Source of the DNA: Deltaproteobacteria bacterium
Lineage (GTDB): Bacteria; Myxococcota_A; Polyangia; Polyangiales; JAFGIB01
Assembly (NCBI GenBank): GCA_016929805.1
Contig: JAFGIB010000440.1
Coordinates: 1 to 45,679, forward strand
Direction: 5' to 3'
Length of the DNA: 45,679 nt
Shown here: positions 28,623 through 37,834 of the stretch, one piece after another
How positions within the stretch are numbered: position 1 is the first letter of the stretch
Layout: each line of letters begins with the position of its first letter
Position numbers and translations under genes: made by a program
The notes under the pieces: generated by a model
The model's database searches: none
Seen by the model: the letters and a program-made list of their open reading frames with translations, nothing else
What the model was told of the DNA's origin: nothing

Positions 28623-29077
28623 CTTTGGTGCTGAACGAATGAGTTAAAACGAGGTGTTGTTGATCCCCATCGAGGCCGACACACCGCGGCGCGATAAGCA
28701 CACGCGCGTAATCGGGAGCGTAATAAAAAAGAGAATGCATTATAGCACGGAACCGCGGATTGGCTATACCGATCTCTTTACCAGCGCGGACTTGGCTTCT
28801 GTCTCGATTTGGCTTTACCTCTCGCTTTACGCCATGGCGCGCCCGGGAAAGCTCGCGAGCCAAGCTCCTGCCGCGCTGCTCGGTGAAAAGATGATCGAAA
28901 GCGGTATAAAGGGGCGATAATCAGCGGGCTCGCAACTGGAATAGGTAGCGGTACTGTGATAGATGAAAGAGCGTAAAACCGGATCCACGGCTTGTCTAAA
29001 CCATCGCTCTAGGACTCGTTCGAGCTCGAACGTCGTTATGTCTTTTTGATAAGGAATCTTATTGGGGAAACAGCGCC
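28623..29077. other. Divergent intergenic region between two secreted-protein genes
   Basis: This 455-base gap must hold promoters for the lipoprotein gene on the left and the FG-GAP gene on the right. I see no convincing gene: an 88-codon frame at 28654-28920 has no recognisable product and no clear ribosome-binding site. The only clear structure is the palindrome at 29017-29032. Confidence 0.5.
29017..29032. promoter_or_regulatory. Perfect 16-bp palindrome, candidate operator
   Basis: CGTTCGAGCTCGAACG is a perfect inverted repeat with no spacer, 45 bases upstream of the ATG of the FG-GAP gene. Its position and symmetry fit a dimeric regulator site. No cognate regulator is evident, and the TetR-linked sites nearby have a different sequence. 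Confidence 0.35.
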
Positions 29078-30589
29078 ATGAAACGCTCGGTCACGCTCTC
29101 GTCGCTATCGTTAGGTATGATTCTACTCTTTTCACCGAATACAGCGCTCGCCGAGGGAGCCGCCGAGCAGTCGAAGCTCATCGCCGGCGATCCGAACGCG
29201 GACGACCGATTCGGCAGCTCGGTAGCGCTGGCATCGGATATCGCCCTCGTCGGTAGCCCCTTGGATGATGAACGGGCGACGGATGCCGGGGCAGTCTATG
29301 TATTTAGGCGTATAAACGAAAAATGGACCCAGCAAGCAAAACTAACCGCCAGCGATGCGTACATTGGCGATCGATTCGGTCGTTCAATCGCTATCAGCGG
29401 GAATCTGGCCTTAATCGGGGCTCCGCTCAAAAACGACGGCGCGGGTGTTGTTTACCTATTTGAACGGACAAATACCGTTTGGACGGAAAAAGCCCGGATC
29501 GCCGCCAGCGACGCGCGCGCAGGACATGAATTCGGCATTTCAGTCGCGATTGACCGGGATACAATTCTAATCGGCGCAACCTTTCACAACCACGCGGGCG
29601 ACGATACCGGTATGGCTTACGTATTCGTCCGCGAAGATGACACCGTTTTAGAACAGTCCAGACTAATGGCTGAAGATGCGACCGCGGAAAGCGAGTTCGG
29701 TCGATCGGTCGCGATTGAAGGTCGCCTGGCTTTAGTCGGCGCGCCCGGAAGCGGGGAGAACCGGACCATGGCTGGTTCCGCGTATCTTTTTGAGTCCGAC
29801 GGCGATAGCTGGCGACAGGTGGCGAAATTGACACCGGAAGATAGCGAAGCTGGAAATGATTTCGGTTACGCCGTGGCGATCGATCAGCGGACCGCGCTGG
29901 TGGGGTCGTTTCACGATAGCCAGGAGAAACCGAGCGCGGGAGCCGCTTACCTTTTCGCGGAAGGGGGATCGAAGTGGGTCCAACAGGATAAGCTCGTGGT
30001 TCGAGACGCCAAAGCAGACGACCACTTTGGATACGCTCTTTCGTTGCGCGCGGGAGCGGCCGTTATCGGAGCGCAGTTAAACGACCATATGGGCGACAGC
30101 GCCGGCGCTGCTTTTCTTTTTGTAAAGAATCGAGAGGGTTGGCAAGAACGATCTCGGATAACAGCCGACGACGGCAGCGACTTTGACAATCTCGGCGGTT
30201 CTGTGGCGATCGACGAAAACACCTTGCTGATAGGCGCTCATCTTCATTCCAGCGCTGCAAACGGCGCCGGCGCGGCCTATGTTTATCTTTTTGAGCGACT
30301 CGAAGGAGACGCTTGCGAATCGAGCCAACAGTGCGCTCAGGGTTTGTGCGTCAACGGCTACTGTTGCCGACGAAATTGCCAAGAGAACGACGCGTCGTGG
30401 CCGACCGTTCCCGAAGACGCGGGTCGATCAGAATCAGACGCCGAGGTTTGTGCCCCCGCGGATGAAAACAACGGCTGCGGTTGCCATCTCATCGGATCCA
30501 GCTCGATTTCTCGAACCGGTGCCTGGTACTTCATCGCGCTTATGGTTGTGATTGCGATAAGCCGATTAAGACGAAAGTTGACTATTTAA
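29078..30589 (+). CDS. FG-GAP seven-bladed propeller protein with MYXO-CTERM-like anchor, 503 aa
   Basis: The N-terminal signal peptide ends near the ALAEGAAEQ segment (about residues 23-28). Seven FG-GAP blades follow (FGSSVALAS, FGRSIAISG, FGISVAIDR, FGRSVAIEG, FGYAVAIDQ, FGYALSLRA, LGGSVAIDE), each with an ALVGAP-like strand, then a cysteine-rich CESSQQCAQGLCVNGYCC segment. The end is a textbook tripartite sorting signal: GCGC, a hydrophobic span (WYFIALMVVIAI) and a basic RLRRK tail, as in the MYXO-CTERM family (TIGR03901), which is processed for surface anchoring. GGGGAAA lies about nine bases before the ATG. The blades resemble the propeller in the first giant protein. Ligand unknown; a surface or extracellular role is likely. 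Confidence 0.92.
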   Translation: MKRSVTLSSLSLGMILLFSPNTALAEGAAEQSKLIAGDPNADDRFGSSVALASDIALVGSPLDDERATDAGAVYVFRRINEKWTQQAKLTASDAYIGDRFGRSIAISGNLALIGAPLKNDGAGVVYLFERTNTVWTEKARIAASDARAGHEFGISVAIDRDTILIGATFHNHAGDDTGMAYVFVREDDTVLEQSRLMAEDATAESEFGRSVAIEGRLALVGAPGSGENRTMAGSAYLFESDGDSWRQVAKLTPEDSEAGNDFGYAVAIDQRTALVGSFHDSQEKPSAGAAYLFAEGGSKWVQQDKLVVRDAKADDHFGYALSLRAGAAVIGAQLNDHMGDSAGAAFLFVKNREGWQERSRITADDGSDFDNLGGSVAIDENTLLIGAHLHSSAANGAGAAYVYLFERLEGDACESSQQCAQGLCVNGYCCRRNCQENDASWPTVPEDAGRSESDAEVCAPADENNGCGCHLIGSSSISRTGAWYFIALMVVIAISRLRRKLTI

Positions 30590-31337
30590 CGCGACGCTTT
30601 CGCGACGTAAGCGTTCAGGGATCAAACAATTCGGCGGCAAATTCTCCCGTAAAACGGAGCGCGCCCGCAGGGCCGGCGAAGATGGTACTTGCTGTACCTG
30701 ACGAGCCGGCGCGAGGACGAACGCCGGTTTTCCGGGGTGAATTGGCCGCCGTCGTAGCCAAACAGCAGTACCCCCCTTTTAAGGTTACTTCGCGACAACC
30801 TCTTCTTGAGACATCGAGGAGCCGATGCCGAGTCAAGGTTCTCGACTTCAACGCCGCTCGATTTTCGACCGATATTAACGGTCGATTGGATTTCGGGAAA
30901 ATTCCCGTACAACCGATAGGAACGCTTCAATAACCGTCGCCGGAGTGAGTCCACGTTTTTCTCGATGGCGATCATCGCACAAAGATCCTCGAAATGACGG
31001 GCCGCCTCCTTCGCGCTCTCAATAGCGACCGTTTGCTTACGCGGCCGCGAATACATCCCATTACCGTAGCGAGCTTGCGACGCCGAGTACCCCGCGCGTC
31101 GAAATACGATCCGTCAGTCAAAAGACCGGCGGTCGAACCGATGTTGTCGTGGACCGAAGATTCTGCGAAAGATGAGCAAGCGCTCACGACTCGTAAACGA
31201 AAGGTAAAACGATCTGGTTGTCCCCGAAGGGGTTAACCGCTATTATATCATGCAAAAATTCGGTGTTTTTCTTTTCGCCGCCTCATTTATTCGATGATTC
31301 GGCTGGCGAGAGGAACAATAATCGTTAACGTTAGCAA
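30590..31337. other. Gene-poor region
   Basis: About 750 bases carry no gene I can support. Frames of 70-150 codons exist on both strands but overlap one another, lack ribosome-binding sites and show no recognised motif. The minus-strand frames could be decayed coding sequence. The region contains the palindrome at 30633-30750 and a small CCCCGAAGGGG hairpin at 31222-31232. Confidence 0.5.
30633..30750. repeat. Long imperfect inverted repeat (about 118 bp)
   Basis: The arms begin GGCGGC and end GCCGCC, stay complementary with mismatches through CCGTAAAAC/GTTTTCCGG and GCCGGC/GCCGGC blocks, and close on GGTAC-TTGCT-GTACC at about 30691. This could be a REP/MITE-like palindromic element or a large structured RNA or terminator. 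No flanking target duplication was seen. Confidence 0.6.
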
Positions 31338-31365
31338 TTGATACATAAACGAACAGCCGTTTAAT
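31338..31365 (+). promoter_or_regulatory. Candidate promoter with embedded TetR-type operator
   Basis: TTGATA and TTTAAT are separated by 16 bases. Overlapping the spacer and -10 is the inverted repeat TAAACG-N6-CGTTTA (31346-31363), whose arms are perfect. The first nine bases, TAAACGAAC, recur before the next gene. An operator here fits TetR autorepression. The implied transcript would start at or next to the ATG, so either the message is leaderless or the true promoter is elsewhere. Confidence 0.5.
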
Positions 31366-31374
31366 TTAGGAAAC

Positions 31375-31947
31375 ATGCGGATCAAAGACGAAGAAAAAAA
31401 CGAAGCGTTATTCGAAGCCACGGTCAAGGTGGTCAACCGGATCGGTTTTGCCTCGAGCTCTGTTTCAAAGATTTCCGAAGCGGCCGGGCTTTCGCCCGCC
31501 ACGCTTTATACCTATCACAAGAACAAAGAAGAACTCTTGATCTCGACCTACTTGAATGTCAAACGCAAGCTCAGCGAAACCGCCTTCGAAAATGTCGACG
31601 ACGAAATGCCGCTGAGAGACGTTTTTAGGCAAATCTGGTTCAACTCATTTCGATTTACAGCCCAGCATCCCGATTATTTTCAGTATTCGGAACAGTTTGC
31701 CAATTCTCCCTTTTATAAACAGATCGATCAAAACGAGATCGATAGGTTTTTTACTCCCATAGCGAGTCTCATTCGAAAAGGCATCGAACGCAAAATCATT
31801 AAAAACGTGGAAGTGGATATCGTAGCCGCGTTTATCTTTTATCCGGTAATCATTTTGGCCAACCCCCGCTTGTGTAGGAACTTCGTAACCACCGACGAAG
31901 AGGTGGACAGAGCATTTCAACTGGCCTGGGACGCTATAAAGTTGTGA
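31375..31947 (+). CDS. TetR/AcrR-family transcriptional regulator, 190 aa
   Basis: The N-terminal helix-turn-helix is at about residues 27-48 (SSSVSKISEAAGLSPATLYT) followed by the YHKNKEELL helix, the classic TetR DNA-binding fold; length is normal for the family. The C-terminal ligand-binding region is not recognisable by substrate. AGGA lies four to five bases before the ATG. The gene sits 89 bases upstream of the 260-aa gene, and similar operator-like sequences precede both, so it probably represses itself and that neighbour in response to an unknown small molecule. Confidence 0.92.
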   Translation: MRIKDEEKNEALFEATVKVVNRIGFASSSVSKISEAAGLSPATLYTYHKNKEELLISTYLNVKRKLSETAFENVDDEMPLRDVFRQIWFNSFRFTAQHPDYFQYSEQFANSPFYKQIDQNEIDRFFTPIASLIRKGIERKIIKNVEVDIVAAFIFYPVIILANPRLCRNFVTTDEEVDRAFQLAWDAIKL

Positions 31948-31982
31948 GTCGCGCTGTTTTGTGTTGCTTTCTTTGTCGATTA

Positions 31983-32010
31983 TTGTTAAACGAACGTTCA
32001 GTTATTAAGA
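31983..32010 (+). promoter_or_regulatory. Second candidate promoter/operator, matching the TetR upstream site
   Basis: TAAACGAACGTTCAGTTA (31987-32004) shares its first nine bases with the TetR upstream operator and contains the palindrome GAACGTTC. It is flanked by TTGTTA and TTAAGA with a 16-base spacer, the same geometry as the site before the regulator. Confidence 0.45.
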
Positions 32011-32036
32011 CGGCGCAACTCTTGAGGGAGTAAAAA

Positions 32037-32819
32037 ATGGAAAAAACTGAAATTAAGATTTTCGACATCATGGCGTGCAATGTCTATTGGGACTTCGAAA
32101 ACTCGCGGATGCCAAAGGAAACACACAAGATGCTGGTTGCCTTGTATCCGACCCCGGGCGTAAAGGCTCCCGACCTAATCGAAAAAATTAGAGCCTTTGG
32201 TCCCAACGGTTATGAAGTCGCCTTTGCGAATGATAAGTTTAATAATACGAAATTAAATGGTTGGTTCTATACTCCGGAGCTTCAAAACTACTGGTATATG
32301 GTGAATATTCCGAGCGGATTCTTGAAAGAAGGCGAATACACAATCGAAGTCACCCGTAAAGACGGTAGCGTTGACACCAAATCTCGCGTTCAGAAAAACG
32401 CCTATGCTGATGCTCTGGTACAAGCTTATAAGAAGAACTGGGATAGGATTTTTGATTCTTTTTCGCCCTCCAGAAAAAAACAACTGCCTAAAGACTCCCC
32501 TAGAAAAAACCTCAAGCTGAGTTGGTCGACCATGAAAGATGTCGCGGGAATGGACGCTTTTTATGTTACCCGCGTGGCTCAGTCATCGACTCCGATGGAG
32601 TTTGACGGCAATAATCTCTCCTTTTTCGACAATATTTATATTCAAAGGCTGCGTAACAACGACGCGGACGCGGGCAAGAATCGCGGGCACGTAACGATTG
32701 AAACGGAGCTTAAGCCTCAAACAGACTACGGCTATTTCGTGGAAATTACCGATGCCAATGTCGGGGGTGAAGCCAATATCTGCATTTTCCAGCCTCACCA
32801 ATTCTTCACAACGAACTAG
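32037..32819 (+). CDS. Unknown protein, 260 aa, probable TetR target
   Basis: I do not recognise the family. The ATG at 32037 has a strong GAGGGAG ribosome-binding site. The product has no signal peptide or membrane span, so it is probably cytoplasmic. The sequence looks mainly beta with many aromatic residues; the first half (MVNIPSGFLKEGEYTIEVTRKDG) and the C-terminal TIETELKPQTDYGYFVEIT stretch suggest two immunoglobulin- or fibronectin-III-like sandwiches joined by a Lys/Ser-rich helical linker near residues 130-155. It follows the TetR gene and carries a similar operator-like sequence, so its expression is probably controlled by that regulator. Confidence 0.75.
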   Translation: MEKTEIKIFDIMACNVYWDFENSRMPKETHKMLVALYPTPGVKAPDLIEKIRAFGPNGYEVAFANDKFNNTKLNGWFYTPELQNYWYMVNIPSGFLKEGEYTIEVTRKDGSVDTKSRVQKNAYADALVQAYKKNWDRIFDSFSPSRKKQLPKDSPRKNLKLSWSTMKDVAGMDAFYVTRVAQSSTPMEFDGNNLSFFDNIYIQRLRNNDADAGKNRGHVTIETELKPQTDYGYFVEITDANVGGEANICIFQPHQFFTTN

Positions 32820-32871
32820 AAAGACAACCGATACGATACCGGGCGCGTCGGCGCGGTGCGGTCGCGAGTGC

Positions 32872-33657
32872 CTACCCGCCCGCGCTGCTGTAGCGGCGGA
32901 CCGCGGCGTGCCAGACCAAACGCGATACGCCGATAAAGACAGCGGCCGCGATCATCGCGCCGGCGACTTGCCGAGCGCTGATAAGCGATCGCAGCGCCAA
33001 TGCCGGGAAAGTCGTCATGACGGTGAGCGGTAGGACGAAGGTGAAAATAAAGGCCAGTACCCCGCGGAATACCGGCGCCGGCCAGCGCGCGGCGTCGAAG
33101 ATGGAAGCAAAAAGATAAGTGAGGTTGTCGACCTTGACGAAGACAAAGGCAAGGCTCATCACCATGCACCAGATTCCATAGAGTATCACAACGCCGCAAA
33201 CCAGTAATAGCGCGGCTAATAGGCTGGCCGACAGCGTCGGTCGCTGGTCGAGACGAACGATAGCCCACGTCAGTAGCAGTAATCCCACGACCACATCGCT
33301 CAATTCCTTTAGCTCAAAACGCGTGGTCGAAATCAAAAACTGTGAATCCGCCGGTTTGAGCAAGACGAAGTCGAGCGTGCCCAGGCGAACCCGCATCACG
33401 GCTTCTTGCATCGAGGGAGCGATCAAGCTCGATTGCAGCCCTTTGAGCACGCTGAACCAGCCCACCACCAAGAGCGATTCATGCCAGGACCAACCGGCGA
33501 AATGGGGCCGGTTGCTATACAGCACCAGTAGCGGCGCGAGCGCGCCAGCCGTCCAGACCAGAGCCAAAACCAGCGCGAACGCGAGCTCGGCCCGGTATTG
33601 TATGGTCACCAAAAGCGAGGCGCGCAGTTGACTCGCGAAAAGCACCAGGTACCTCAT
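32872..33657 (-). CDS. ABC-2 type exporter permease, 261 aa (second permease)
   Basis: A hydrophobic protein with about six membrane spans (for example VGLLLLTWAIVRL and ASLLAALLLVCGVVILYG). Length and layout match the permeases of the uncharacterised ABC-2 systems whose ATPase is of the COG4586 type. It starts four bases after the other permease gene and is last in the run. The two permeases presumably form a heterodimer with a pair of ATPase subunits. Substrate is unknown. Confidence 0.85.
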   Translation of the reverse strand: MRYLVLFASQLRASLLVTIQYRAELAFALVLALVWTAGALAPLLVLYSNRPHFAGWSWHESLLVVGWFSVLKGLQSSLIAPSMQEAVMRVRLGTLDFVLLKPADSQFLISTTRFELKELSDVVVGLLLLTWAIVRLDQRPTLSASLLAALLLVCGVVILYGIWCMVMSLAFVFVKVDNLTYLFASIFDAARWPAPVFRGVLAFIFTFVLPLTVMTTFPALALRSLISARQVAGAMIAAAVFIGVSRLVWHAAVRRYSSAGG

Positions 33658-33661
33658 CGAT

Positions 33662-34456
33662 TCAACCTCCGAAAGCCTCGAAGCGACGCACGCCGCGGCG
33701 GAAAAGCAGCAGCGCGAGGCTAGTAAAGGAAAGGCCGTATACGAGCTGTAACAATAGCCCCGTGATGGTCCGGCCGCGATCGATCACCCCGAGCATGGTA
33801 TTGACGGGCAGGGCGAGAATCTGTGCGAACGGCAGGAGCTCGACCCAATCGCGCAACCAGACGGGAAACAGATCGATGGGCACGAGGTAACCCGAAAAAG
33901 CCAGGTAAGCCGCCAGCCAAACGTCGAATACGCTTATCGACCGGTGCCAATATAGAGCGAGGCAGCCGACGCAGAGCATCGAAGAAAACCAGATTCCCCA
34001 GGCGCCTAAAAGGCAGGGAACAAAGAGAAGAGCCTGTATCGGATCGCGAGTCAAGTAAGAGGGACCGAGCCACACTAGAAATAGCGGGACGACCGGCAAT
34101 AAGAATACGATTCGTATCGGCCAGGCGCCGATGTTTTCAGCCGCGTAAATCAGAAAAGGATGAAGCGGCTTGAGCAAGCGCATTGAAAGCGTTCCGGTTC
34201 GGATCTCCTCGTTTATCTCCCAGATCACCCAAGCGCCGGTTAGCAGCCGAACGACCAGGGAGGCCAGGAAGTATGCGGCGAACTCGTTCGTGCCGTAGCG
34301 GCCTACCGGCGCTTCAGCGGCTACCGCGGTCCAGACGATCAGCATGATGATCGGCGTGTTGGTGGTAAGCAGCCATACCACGAGCTCGCCGCGATAGGCC
34401 ACGGTCTGGGCTAGACCGGTCCGTAATAGCGTTGCTAAAAGCAGGCGGCGATTCAC
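33662..34456 (-). CDS. ABC-2 type exporter permease, 264 aa (first permease)
   Basis: A polytopic membrane protein with hydrophobic stretches such as TNTPIIMLIVWTAVAA and IVFLLPVVPLFLVWLG, and a conserved EIRTGTLSMRLLKPLHPF cytoplasmic loop typical of this ABC-2 permease type. The matching loop in the second permease reads RLGTLDFVLLKPAD. Its ATG overlaps the ATPase stop by four bases (ATGA), indicating translational coupling. Confidence 0.87.
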   Translation of the reverse strand: MNRRLLLATLLRTGLAQTVAYRGELVVWLLTTNTPIIMLIVWTAVAAEAPVGRYGTNEFAAYFLASLVVRLLTGAWVIWEINEEIRTGTLSMRLLKPLHPFLIYAAENIGAWPIRIVFLLPVVPLFLVWLGPSYLTRDPIQALLFVPCLLGAWGIWFSSMLCVGCLALYWHRSISVFDVWLAAYLAFSGYLVPIDLFPVWLRDWVELLPFAQILALPVNTMLGVIDRGRTITGLLLQLVYGLSFTSLALLLFRRGVRRFEAFGG

Positions 34457-35442
34457 CGGCGCACCCGCGCGTCCGGACGCTGGCTGAAAAACTCGGCGAG
34501 GACTTCCTCGAGCGGAGCATCGGTCGCGGTAAGATCCACGGCCTCTAGATCTTTCAGGGCGCTTTCCATGCTCGCTCGAAGCCTTTCTCGGGGGATCTGA
34601 ATCACCGCCTTTGAATCGGTTTGCAAGACCACATCGCCCAAGGCCTGCAGACGCTCGGGCTCGACAGGTGACGAAAAACGCAACTCCAAGCGTTTATAGG
34701 GTCTCGTTCGTCGAACCAGTTGGGTTATGGAGCCGTCGAACCGTAGCTTTCCGTAGTCGATGAGGATCACGCGATCGCAGATTTCCGAAACGTCGGCCAT
34801 ATTGTGGCTCGTCAGTAAAACGGTTGCGCCATGGCGCCGACAATAGCCGCGGATGAAGCGGCGGATCGAGGCTTGCATGGTGACGTCCAATCCGATGGTG
34901 GGCTCGTCTAAAAAAAGCACGCGTGGATAGTGCAGCAACGCCGCGGTGAGCTCGCATTTCATGCGCTCGCCCAGCGACAATTGGCGCGTCGGCTTGGTGA
35001 TGATCTCGCCGATTTCCAAGAGCGAGACCAGCTCCGCTAACCGCCGTTTCATATCGTCCGGGCCGATGCCGTAGATGGCCGCGTTCAGATCGAATGTGTC
35101 AACCGGCGGTAGGTCCCAGATGAGTTGGTTCTTTTGTCCGGTGACCAGCGTGATGGAGCGAAGAAACGCGTTACGCCGGTCCTGCGGCGTGAACTCTCCG
35201 ACCTGTACCCGGCCGGAGGTCGGAACCAACAAGCCGGCGAGCACTTTAAGGGTGGTGGTTTTGCCCGCTCCGTTGGGCCCTAAAAAGCCGACGCTTTCGC
35301 CGGGCTGGATCCGGAAAGTAATATCGTCGACCGCTCTCACCGTGCGATAGGTGCGGTTGAACACCGAGCGCAGCGCGGCGCCGATGCCCGCCGATCGGGC
35401 GGCCACGCGATAGTGTTTCACCAGATGTTCGACCGCGATCAT
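34453..35442 (-). CDS. ABC exporter ATP-binding protein, 329 aa
   Basis: Walker A is GPNGAGKT (residues 55-62), the signature LSLGE (155-159), Walker B VLFLDE (175-180), followed by the H-loop LLTSHN. The roughly 20-residue insert before VDDITF (residues 17-38) and the C-terminal 90 residues match the COG4586 type of uncharacterised ABC-2 exporters rather than plain drug exporters. It is first of three exporter genes, 54 bases after the end of the DUF255 gene on the same strand. It energises export by the two permeases; substrate unknown. Confidence 0.92.
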   Translation of the reverse strand: MIAVEHLVKHYRVAARSAGIGAALRSVFNRTYRTVRAVDDITFRIQPGESVGFLGPNGAGKTTTLKVLAGLLVPTSGRVQVGEFTPQDRRNAFLRSITLVTGQKNQLIWDLPPVDTFDLNAAIYGIGPDDMKRRLAELVSLLEIGEIITKPTRQLSLGERMKCELTAALLHYPRVLFLDEPTIGLDVTMQASIRRFIRGYCRRHGATVLLTSHNMADVSEICDRVILIDYGKLRFDGSITQLVRRTRPYKRLELRFSSPVEPERLQALGDVVLQTDSKAVIQIPRERLRASMESALKDLEAVDLTATDAPLEEVLAEFFSQRPDARVRR

Positions 35443-35496
35443 GATCGGGCAGAATTAGCACCACCTCTTAAGTGGGGCCAATCGATAGGCGGCGCT

Positions 35497-37626
35497 TCAG
35501 AACGATCCGCCATCCGACGGGTCGCTCGAATTATCGGCGCGCATCCGAGTCAACGCCCGGCTGACCTCCTCGGCTTCCGTGATCGGGGCGATGCACGTGA
35601 AGTCGCGGCAAAGATATAGCGCCGCCGAACCGTTAAGCAGGTTTTTACCCTCTAAAAGCGGCAGTTTCGCCTCGAAACCTCGGTCCTGTCGCGAAACCGT
35701 GGCCGGGTCGAGATGCGCTACCGTACGATTCGGGAGATAGTGTTCGGCGACCTCTCGCAGCAAGGCGATATAACGCGGGTCGTCCGTCGTTCCTACGAGC
35801 GCGAGCTGCACCGGGCCGCGAGCGAGAAAGTCGACCACCGCGAGCGCGCTCGCAAAAGCCTCGGGCGCGAGCTCGATCTGCTTTCCAAAGGCTCGAATCG
35901 CCCGAGCCGAATGCTCCCGCAAGTCCGAGCGCTCAAAATGGAATGAAAGGCGGGCGAGCGCTCGCGCCGCTGTTGCGTTGGCGCTCGGTAGCGATCCGTC
36001 TTGTCCGTCCCGCGCTCGCACGATAAGGGCTTCGTGCTGGTGCGCTGTTTGAAAGAATCCACCGTTCGACGGGTCGCTGAAGTCCGAAATCATTCGTTCC
36101 GCCACTTGTAGCGCCTCGCCGAGATAGAGGCTCGGAGCACCGGCTTCATATAGATCGATAAGCGCGTCGGCCAGAAAGGCGTAGTCCTCGAGGTAGGCAT
36201 CGAGGTGGACGGTGGTCGCACGCGCGGTGCGGTACAGGCCGCCGTCGGGCCTCCGCATGTTATCGAGGATAAAACGCGTCGCTCCTAGAGCGCCTTCGAG
36301 ATACCGCTTCCGGTCGAGCACCCGGTATCCCTCGGCCAACGCGCCGATCATCAACGCGTTCCAGCTCAATAAAACCTTGTCGTCCAGAAAAGGCGCGACG
36401 CGCTGCTGTCTCACGCGGTAAAGATCTCGCCTCGCCTCATTGAGCGACGTTCTGAGTTGCTCGACCGGTACGGTCATCTCGGCCGCGAGCGTTTCAAGAG
36501 CGACCGGGGTGTGCAGGATATTGCCGCCTTGCCAGTTTCCCGCTTCGCTCACCGCGTAGTAGCGACAAAACCAATCCGCTTGTTGCTCGCTTAGAACGTC
36601 TCTAATTTCGCTTTCGCTGAATATATAAAACTTTCCTTCCACCCCCTCGCTGTCCGCGTCGGTGGAGCAACAAAAGGCGCCTTGCGCGTTCTTCATCTCG
36701 CGCAATACGTAGTCGAGCGTCTCCGACGCGATGCGCCGATACTCCTCGTCCCGGGTCACTTGAAAGGCCTCGAGATAGAGACGCGCCAGCAGCGCGTTGT
36801 CGTAAAGCATCTTCTCGAAATGGGGAACAAGCCAGCGCTCGTCGGTGCTGTAACGGGCGAAACCACCGCCGAGCTGATCGTAGATCCCGCCGTTTTTCAT
36901 CCCATCGAGCGTTGTTTTGACCATCGTCAGGCTGTGCCGGTCCCCGGTTCTGTGATGGTGCCGTAATAAGAGCGATAAAGGCGCGGCGGTTGGAAACTTG
37001 GGCGCGAGACTGAAGCCGCCGTATCTCGGGTCGAAGTTGCCGGCCAGGCTTTGAACCGCCTGAGCAATCGCTTTCGGCTCGACCGTCGCTTGCATTTCCG
37101 CGGTCGATCGATTCCGCAAAAGCTCGGTGAGCTCGCGCGCGGCTTGACGCAACCGTTTCCGATCGCTTCGCCACATATCGGCGATGCGCTGCAGCACCCG
37201 AGCGAATCCCGGCCTGCCGTAACTGTCGGCCGGCGGAAAATAGGTACCCGCGAAAAACGGCTCGAGATCCGGCGTGAGAAATACCGTCATCGGCCATCCC
37301 CCGGAGCCGGACATCGCGATGGTGGCCGTCATATAAACCTCGTCGATATCCGGCCTCTCTTCTCGGTCGACCTTTATGCAGACAAAGTGCTGGTTCATCA
37401 GCCCGGCGATGGCCGGATCCTCAAACGACTCGGTTTCCATCACGTGGCACCAGTGGCAGGCCGAGTAACCTACGCTCAATAGAATCGGTCGATCTGAACG
37501 ACGAGCGCTTTCGAGCGCTTCCGCTCCCCAGGGATACCAGTCCACGGGGTTATGCGCGTGCTTTAGTAAATAAGGGCTGGTTTCGTTTATCAGCCGATTG
37601 GCGGGTTGCTCGGACGGGCGGCTCAT
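35497..37626 (-). CDS. Thioredoxin-fold DUF255 protein (YyaL/SPATA20-like), 709 aa
   Basis: The N-terminus opens [20 protein letters not shown], then a thioredoxin-like domain with CHWC at residues 57-60 and the PMTVFLTPD cis-proline region. The remaining 500 residues form the (alpha/alpha) six-hairpin toroid of this family, including [20 protein letters not shown]. Length is typical of full-length members. No signal peptide is present, so it should be cytoplasmic. The biochemical role of the family is poorly defined; a redox or carbohydrate-related function has been suggested from the fold. It lies upstream of the ABC exporter operon in the same direction. No clear ribosome-binding site was seen. 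Confidence 0.92.
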   Translation of the reverse strand: MSRPSEQPANRLINETSPYLLKHAHNPVDWYPWGAEALESARRSDRPILLSVGYSACHWCHVMETESFEDPAIAGLMNQHFVCIKVDREERPDIDEVYMTATIAMSGSGGWPMTVFLTPDLEPFFAGTYFPPADSYGRPGFARVLQRIADMWRSDRKRLRQAARELTELLRNRSTAEMQATVEPKAIAQAVQSLAGNFDPRYGGFSLAPKFPTAAPLSLLLRHHHRTGDRHSLTMVKTTLDGMKNGGIYDQLGGGFARYSTDERWLVPHFEKMLYDNALLARLYLEAFQVTRDEEYRRIASETLDYVLREMKNAQGAFCCSTDADSEGVEGKFYIFSESEIRDVLSEQQADWFCRYYAVSEAGNWQGGNILHTPVALETLAAEMTVPVEQLRTSLNEARRDLYRVRQQRVAPFLDDKVLLSWNALMIGALAEGYRVLDRKRYLEGALGATRFILDNMRRPDGGLYRTARATTVHLDAYLEDYAFLADALIDLYEAGAPSLYLGEALQVAERMISDFSDPSNGGFFQTAHQHEALIVRARDGQDGSLPSANATAARALARLSFHFERSDLREHSARAIRAFGKQIELAPEAFASALAVVDFLARGPVQLALVGTTDDPRYIALLREVAEHYLPNRTVAHLDPATVSRQDRGFEAKLPLLEGKNLLNGSAALYLCRDFTCIAPITEAEEVSRALTRMRADNSSDPSDGGSF

Positions 37627-37834
37627 GAGATCGAAGTAGGTCGCAACAAGGCTCGGTGCAAGTAATTCGTCCTGCCGGCGCGCTTGACTCGCTTCAGCCT
37701 TCGACTAAAACGTACAAGTGTTAAGCGTTTTGCCGTCCGCCTTACGACCTTGTTCAGGGCGGAGCTGATGCGGTGAGGCGATTCAAAGCGGCCGCCGGCG
37801 GTTGGCTGATTCATTCGATGCGAGGCTGAAAACG

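Noticed and set aside
28654..28920. An 88-codon frame in the divergent intergenic region
   Set aside because: No clear ribosome-binding site, no recognised motif, and it occupies the space needed for two promoters.
30615..31236. Overlapping frames of 70-150 codons on both strands, considered as a transposase relic
   Set aside because: No catalytic motif or terminal repeats of a known element could be identified, and no frame is continuous with a start signal.
37802..37834. A TTG start for the 130-aa protein
   Set aside because: The ATG at 37835 has a better-placed GAGG sequence, and the extra 11 residues show nothing to support them.
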